Source: Falciphora oryzae (taxonomy: Eukaryota > Ascomycota > Sordariomycetes > Magnaporthales > Magnaporthaceae). Taken from it: 64,000 nucleotides of DNA. The notes beneath the pieces are model-generated. The model saw only the letters and a program-made list of their open reading frames with translations. It searched no databases and was not told where the DNA came from. Made by a program: the position numbers and the translations under genes. This document shows, piece after piece, positions 57,850-64,000 of this stretch (the stretch's first letter is position 1; the number at the start of each line of letters is the position of its first letter). Location: the NCBI GenBank assembly GCA_000733355.1, contig JNVV01000008.1:1108659-1172658 (forward strand). Direction: 5' to 3'.

Positions 57850-60800
57850 ATGGCGACGGCTGGAGCAGCAGCACCACCGCCGCCAAGAGAGCCGACGCCG
57901 CTGCTCAAGAAGGCCGTCCCGACCGCACCCACCACCAGCGCCGAGTCTCTGGCGTCGACAGGCCCGAGCAGGAGCAAGAGTCGGGGAGCGACGACGCAGC
58001 CCGGCCACGCAGCCCAGCAAGAGGCCGCCACGCCCGTTCAGCAGCGACCCAAGGGGACCCCGCAGCCGCGTCTGTCGGCCGCACGAGCCGCGCCGGGATC
58101 GGACCCCCTGTCGGAGCGCGCGACTACCCTCCTCATCCGGCGCGCCCTCTGCCCGCAGCAAGGCGGCGGCGACAAGGGCCGCACTCCGGCGCCCATCGAG
58201 GACCTCCTGCCGCCCCTGACCAGCCGCAACGACGTCGACCTCCAGCTCTACGCCATCATCGCCATCGTGCTGCGCGACTTTGTCCAGACGTGGTACGGCA
58301 AGATCACGCCCGACGACGATTTTGTCGCCGAGATCGTCCAGGTCATCGCCCACTGCACGCGCGCCCTCGAGCAGCGGCTGAGGAAGGTGGACCTAGAGAG
58401 CCTGCTGCTGGACGAGCTGCCCGAGCTATTGAGCAGGCACATCGATGGTGCGTGTGCTGGTTGATCCAAATTTTGGATGATGCATGTTTTGGGTGCCCGC
58501 ACCGGACGGCTGACCGACCGACCCTGCCTCGCTAGCATATCGCATTGCCCACAGGCCAATGGTCCGCCCCCCGCTCGATGCGAACCCTCGCCATGTCTAC
58601 CATTCGCTGTGGCCAGCCCCCGCCCTATCGCCCGTCCCCTCCGACGCCGCCGCCGCCGAGGAGCAGGCAGCCAATGAGTCTGCCTATCGCCAGCTGCTCG
58701 TCGAGGGCGTGCTAGCGGTCCTGCTCCCCACCGAGGACCTGGAGAACCCGTGCCTGACGGCCCTGGTTGGCCAAGTCCTTTCCGAGCTAATCATCGGCGG
58801 AGTGGTCGCCAGGAAGCTGTCGGAGCCGTGGCTAATATGGGAAATCATGGCGTCGATGGCGCGGGGAAAGGGCCAGGAGAAGAAAGCTAGCCCTGATGCT
58901 GCCACCACCCCTGCGTTCGCCTCGGACGCGAGGCCACCACCACCGCCAACGCCGACAGGAAAAGCAACGACAGCACCAACTACAATCACAGCACCAACAG
59001 CAGCAGCCACGATACCAAAGTCCAGTCCGACAGCGGCTGGCTGGGCCGCGTCGCTTCAGCAGCTATTTTGGTCCATTGTGCACACAGGGTTCCTCGCCTT
59101 CACGCTCCTGCGTGCCCTGGTCGTGACCCTGGCCACCTACCGCTCAGTTCCGTCTCGCCTGGGGGTTACGGCGGCCAGTCACAATCGCAAAGGGGCTGCG
59201 GTCACAGCACCATGGGCGGTGGAGACGCCAATATCTCCAGCCGCAGCAGAGAAGGCGCCGCAGCCTCCGCGCCCCAGGACCAAGGTGCCCGTGGCCGCCT
59301 TCAGGGTCTGGACGGCGGCGTCGAATCTGCTCGAGGTGGAGGCGCGCATGCCCTGGCTCTGCAGTTGCCTCTCGCTGGCCCAGTGGATGGCCATCACGGG
59401 CCCTGGCCAGCTGGCCGGCCTCGACGGCCCCGTGGACAGGTAGGACAGACATGCAGCCCGTCATCTTCTCGTCCCTCCCACGCCCCTCCTCCCCCGTTTG
59501 CGTGCGTGCCCTCCTGCATACACGGCCGGCGACGCTGCATGCAGCCCAGGTCACTGGACCTCCCGGTTTCCTCCATTCATATCCTCCGGTCGCGGTTTCC
59601 AGTCTTCTTCCCCCCAATCTATGCGGTCATTTCCCTCACACCCTCTTGCTCCTCGTGCGTATCGGTTTTCGCCAGCGTACGGACATGGTGGGGATGTGAA
59701 GAAGGGGTGGAGATGAGGTGGAAGGGCCGCCCAGTGGCAGCTACCCTGTGGCTGGCTTGACGAAGCAAGCTGCTTCTCATCTCCCCCACCACACACCTCT
59801 CGCTCACGTCCACCCTCTTCTGCTCACTCGCCCGCACCAGCCCTCACTCGCTCATGCACACCCCCCCTCACCCTCCCCAGAGACCGATCGCCGTCTCATC
59901 ATGACCACTTTCACATGGCATCCGTCTCTTTTCCAAATTGCTTCTTTTTAATAGCCTTCTTATTCTGCCATGATGTGTCACGGGGGTTCGCGACGCGAGG
60001 TGCGCGCCCGCCAATCCGCGACCAAAAGCAGGCTCGAGGCTAAAGGGCCAGCGGACGTCGTCGCCCGAAGCAAGCACCCATGCAGTGGAACCCCAGGCAG
60101 GCACGGTATGGCGCCAGGAAAGGCAAGCACCGGCGGCGTCCTCCTCTCCAGGTGCGACGCAGCCGGCCGGCGGCGGGCCAATGGGCGGGCGGCCGACGGG
60201 TGCTGCAGCTTCATTGCTCCAGAACCGATGCGGGGCTCGGGCCTGGCCTGGCCACCCGCGAGCCTCGTTTACGCGCCGGGCTGGGCCAGGGACCCCTGTT
60301 ACCCATGCAGCGTCCTGCAGGGATCCGTCGAGAGGGAGAGCGTTCCACCCACGGCTAGCCAGGCCTTGGCCTGCAGCCCTCCAACGGCGGGCTGTTGTTC
60401 GCTGACAAAACTCATCACCTGTCTGGTCTGCCCGAACGGACGACGTCCATCGCCGTGAGAAAGGGCCAGTCAGCGCCGCATGGGTGGTTAGCTGCCACAT
60501 GCCCCATATCCTTTCCTGCGTCCACGCCCGTGCCCATTCACGCCCACGCCAGCCATATCGTCGCACTTCAGCATGACCGGTCTTGGACCTTACTCGGCAT
60601 CAGGACGACGTTGTTTCTTACCAGCCTCTCTGCCCGATCGGCACTTTTACCGTCGCAAGCGCGGTCCTTTGGGAGCGAGGAATCGACCTTGCCCAGCATC
60701 ACCGCGGCACTGCTTGTCTGCATTACCACCCACCCACTACCACCACCAACAAATCCTTCCTCCAGCAGCCACCCACCTCTCAATCCCATTCCGTTCTCCT

Positions 60801-61843
60801 GCACCCCGCCCCCTGCGCATAACGTATCCGCGTCTTCTTATTTGCTCTCTGTGCCGAATATGAGCAGATAGGGAAAGCCGAGGTTTCCGCACAGTGTGCG
60901 ACGAGGACTTTGCTGCCCCTAGCTTCACATCTCGTGCGTCGTTTTCTCTGCATCTCTGTTTCTCTTTCCCGCTCGAACTCTTCCGAGCCAGGGCTCCATG
61001 GACGCATCCATTGGTGCCCACACAACGTTGCCCTTGTTCCACAATACATGCCCGTTTCGTTCAACCGAGACTCCCCGCCGCCCCATGTCACTCTTTTTCG
61101 CCCACTCGCCAGCCCTCCCCCACGCGCCAGTCCCTCATCCTCGCTCTTCTCATAGCTGACCATCATGGTGCGACCACTTTAGGCTCGTCTCTCATGCCAT
61201 TGCGCGCCATTTGCTGAACCCGGCCAAGCTGCCCCCACTCTTGCGCTCCCTGCGAGGGGCCATCTTCCCCAGCAATGCCATGGGCACCCAGTCCCTGTTC
61301 CCGCCCTCGTCCGAGCAGGAGCTGCTTGCGCTCAGACGCAGGTGCGCTAGCTCCCTTTGGTCTCTGGTTCCGAATGGCGTAGGGAGACTGTACTTTGGCA
61401 GCGGCCGCAGCAACAGCGGCGGGACCCAAAGTGGAAAGGGGCCCTCAACTCTGTTGCGGACCGGTCCGAGTACCGGAGGAGGTGCCTCACCGCCAGACCG
61501 CGGCCCCGAGAGCCAGACGAGGTCGCCCAAGCCCCCACAGCAGCAGCAGCAACGGCCGCCTGCGTCTAATCTCACCGGCGCTAGCAACTCTGCTGCTGCT
61601 GATCATATGAGCACTAACAGCGCCGGGGCCACTGCTGGTGGACCCCCTGTCGCCACCCCTGGCGTCTGGGTCGACGAAGGGCGAATCGTGGCCGAGATCG
61701 AGTCGGGGATCCTCGACGTCTTTGGCGACGCCTACTGCAACAAGCACCTCATGTATGGCGCCCTCGAGCTGCTGCTCGTCCGCCTGATGCCCGAACTGGC
61801 CGACCGCGGCGTTATCGACCTCTGGGCCGAGAGACTGAGCTAG
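57850..61843 (+). CDS. PXA-domain protein (sorting-nexin related)
   Basis: A PXA-domain protein, related to the N-terminal part of some sorting nexins and expected to act at endosomal or lipid-contact membranes. Three exons: 57850-58447, 58536-59439 and 61183-61843, 720 residues. The first 90 residues are Pro/Ala/Ser-rich. The PXA domain covers about 90-325: DVDLQLYAIIAIVLRDFVQTWYG, EIVQVIAHCTRALEQRL, AYRIAHRPMVRPP, ENPCLTALVGQVLSELIIGG. A disordered linker, a hydrophobic segment (LFWSIVHTGFLAFTLLRALV) and a helical block ending GPGQLAGLDGPVDR follow. Exon 3 continues directly as LVSHAIARHLLNPAKLPPLL and ends in a conserved helical C-terminus (GILDVFGDAYCNKHLMYGALELLLVRLMP). Intron 1 is 88 nt, but intron 2 is 1743 nt, unusually long for this genome. 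Both keep frame. Confidence 0.85.
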
Positions 61844-63535
61844 GCAACTAGCTAGCCGGCCATCGACAGGAAGGAACGCCCCGTCCGCTTGCACACGGCC
61901 ATGCGGCCTCAACAGCGGCCGCCATGTCGTCAAGTTGACCGACCCATCACTCTCGGAATCTCACATGACGCAAGTTTTTTTTTTTTTTTTTCCTATCAGA
62001 ATTACCCACTATAATCCCGCCCCGTGGGGGACTTTGGTTTCTCGGCAAGTCGTCTTCAGCAAGTAAAATTCTCAACTTCAAGAGACCAGCCACCAGAGGG
62101 ATTTTGATAATAATTGCTCTCACCCTTCCCCACTACTTGCCCTCGAGCCACCACCCCCTCAGCGGGGGTTTCGTGTCTTCAACGAACTTTCATTAGGCTA
62201 GGCTATCTTGCATGCCTCATGGCAGCGTCAATGAAAAGAGAGGCAGGTAAGTGGACATGCTTGCCCGCCCAGCTGCGGGACCGGCGGGATATATCGCATG
62301 GGGCTCCGTCCTCCATCTCGAGGTACCCGGCGGCTGGGGCTCTCGATGGCTGGTTGTAGATGAATAAATCGCCGGTGGGTCAAGGGGAGGGGTCTTGCCA
62401 AAACGAGGCACCGTCGCCAAGTGCCTGCTGCTGCTGCTCTACCTCTTTGTTGGTTGGGCGGCCTTTTCTCACCACTGCCCCATAACCAAGGGAGCACACC
62501 GCCGCTAGGAGGGGCAGCTGCACTCACCTATGGCGTTGTTTGGTGGTGCTCGGGTTTCAACCGAGTCCACCGCAGCCGCCCCAGACAGCAAACGACTGGA
62601 CTCGAGAGCCCCGGGCTTGCCCACACCCCCAGGGACCGAGAAGGGGACGTTCTGAGGGAGAAAAAACCAGTGGCACAGCTCCAACTTTTTCACCGCTTGT
62701 GGAGATGGGTAGGGGGACATTGACGCCGACAATGTTTGTATTCCAACCCGGTTTCTCCGAGTCACGAGCCTATCCACCCACTCTTTATGCGTCGACCCAA
62801 ACCAATACCCGAGTGAATACCATCCAACCAACCACATTCAAAATGCCCTGAGGCGCCAAGATCTCTCTTATCCGTCTGTTGCCGCATCCTCCCATTCCAA
62901 GTACGACATGGCAGAACATGATTTGCAACTCGGCGGCATTTGTGCCCCAGCGATTGCTAGCCAGGAAAAAAAAAAGCCGAAGCGCAAATAATAGGGGTAA
63001 AAGGATGGGGCCCAAGAAAAAAGCATGTGAGAGTACGAGGCAAAGGTTTGTATGAGGAAAATATAATGATGGAGCAAAGTGACTGTCAGAAAGGCAGCCG
63101 AGTAAAGAGACAAGTAAATGCTGGAAAATATAGCAAAAACTGGCAGCGGATATAAACAAGATGTTTCAGTGTTAGGACAGCGGATTCGCGTGAGCGGAGG
63201 AACTCTTGCCCGAGAATGATGCGAGAGGTTGACTACCCAAGGAAATAAAACTCCAGTGGGGATAAGTCCGACCAGAGTCGCTTCGATATGAGGGGTGGGG
63301 GTATATGCGTGAGCGTCTATGTATCGTGGTGCCATCGGCGCCCGGATGTATTGGGTGTATTAGAAGAGAGGCAATGTGGTGATGCAATGGGGGCAATAAT
63401 AATAAAAAAAAACATTGGAATAAAAGGCAAAAATGCAAATGGTATCGTGTCGGTTGTGCAGCGAGGAAAGGACTTTCATGTCCCTCGTTGGCTGTGCTGG
63501 TCAAGGGATAGGAAGCTGCAGACGACACTCTTGGG
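61844..63535. other. intergenic between convergent genes
   Basis: This 1.7 kb region separates the PXA-gene stop from the stop of the right-edge gene and must hold both 3' flanks. A 17-nt T run lies at 61975-61991. The AT-rich section 62930-63430 is probably the 3' untranslated region of the right-edge gene. No coding frame is supported. Confidence 0.5.
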
Positions 63536-64000
63536 TTATGTAGTCATGGTTGTCGGCTCCATCTTGACGGCATTCATTGACATCGAGGCTGGCGGCGCAC
63601 TCGTCATCTCAATCTCGCCCTCGGGGATGCGTGAGAGGCCGCCCATCATGGCCTGTGGTGTGCTGGACTTGGCCATCTGGGATTGGTGCAGACGTAGCTT
63701 CTCGGTCAGGCGTACAACGTAGTTATAGTCGTTGTGGTCGATCAAAGACCCAACATTCTGCTGGATGAAAGAGAGCAGCGTGTCGGCCGCCCTGCGAGCA
63801 TCCTCCTGCGTGGGCGAGTTGGGCGAAGACCCGGTCGTCGGGGTCGGGGCGGTTCCATTGCCCACCGGAGTGCTGCTAGCGCGCTGGGCAAGACTGCTAT
63901 TGCTGCTACTCCGGTGGAGATGCGGGGAAGCCACGGTCGTGTCGATGGCAAACGGCCGGGCCAGTATCTCATTCATCGGGGACTCGAGTGCCGACGACGG
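63536..64000 (-). CDS. C-terminal part of an unidentified protein (runs off window)
   Basis: The last 154 codons of a gene read leftwards, open to the window edge at 64000. The visible part is Ser/Thr/Pro-rich, apart from one helical block, ARRAADTLLSFIQQNVG followed by NDYNYVVRLTEKLRLHQSQM. It ends in a methionine-rich tail (MNAVKMEPTTMTT). A similar helical block closes some fungal C2H2 zinc-finger regulators, so a transcription factor is a reasonable guess. The DNA-binding part would lie outside the window and the call is not secure. Confidence 0.6.
   Translation of the reverse strand, partial: PSSALESPMNEILARPFAIDTTVASPHLHRSSSNSSLAQRASSTPVGNGTAPTPTTGSSPNSPTQEDARRAADTLLSFIQQNVGSLIDHNDYNYVVRLTEKLRLHQSQMAKSSTPQAMMGGLSRIPEGEIEMTSAPPASMSMNAVKMEPTTMTT

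Overview
The window is 64 kb of nuclear DNA from a filamentous ascomycete (Pezizomycotina, most likely a Sordariomycete). The evidence is GC-rich coding sequence, short GT-AG introns (mostly 50-130 nt), long pyrimidine-rich leaders, and proteins of clearly fungal type: a Mei2-like RRM protein, an Itc1 subunit, a HAK potassium transporter, a DUF1996 protein and a PXA-domain protein. I saw no operons, CRISPR arrays, rRNA or convincing tRNA genes, and no intact transposon.

Layout, left to right: cytosolic asparaginyl-tRNA synthetase (-); secreted agmatinase/arginase-fold enzyme (-); CDC42 GTPase (-); a gene-poor stretch of about 3.9 kb; a neurochondrin-family protein (-) divergent from a CLC chloride channel/exchanger (+); a tiny three-exon gene for a 77-residue protein; a SLP1-type SUN-domain ER protein (+); two decayed kinase-fold genes back to back (protein-kinase relic -, APH-type phosphotransferase relic +); a 12-exon Mei2-like RNA-binding protein (-); an Emp47/ERGIC-53 L-type lectin (-) divergent from ALG8 (+); ITC1 (+); a broken PDI/thioredoxin-fold relic (-); a DUF1996 secreted protein (+); a HAK potassium transporter (-) divergent from RCM1 rRNA m5C methyltransferase (+); an MFS transporter (+); a PXA-domain protein with a 1.7 kb intron (+); and the C-terminus of an unidentified protein running off the right edge (-).

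The intact genes are mostly conserved housekeeping genes: translation (AsnRS, RCM1), polarity (CDC42), ER N-glycosylation and cargo export (ALG8, L-lectin, SUN protein), chromatin remodelling (ITC1) and ion or metabolite transport (CLC, HAK, MFS). Mixed among them are at least three frame-broken relics (22972-23420, 23734-24814, 40469-42214). Exon boundaries were read from GT/AG sites and checked for frame by hand. They are predictions, and every multi-exon model quoted as complete gives a coding length divisible by three.
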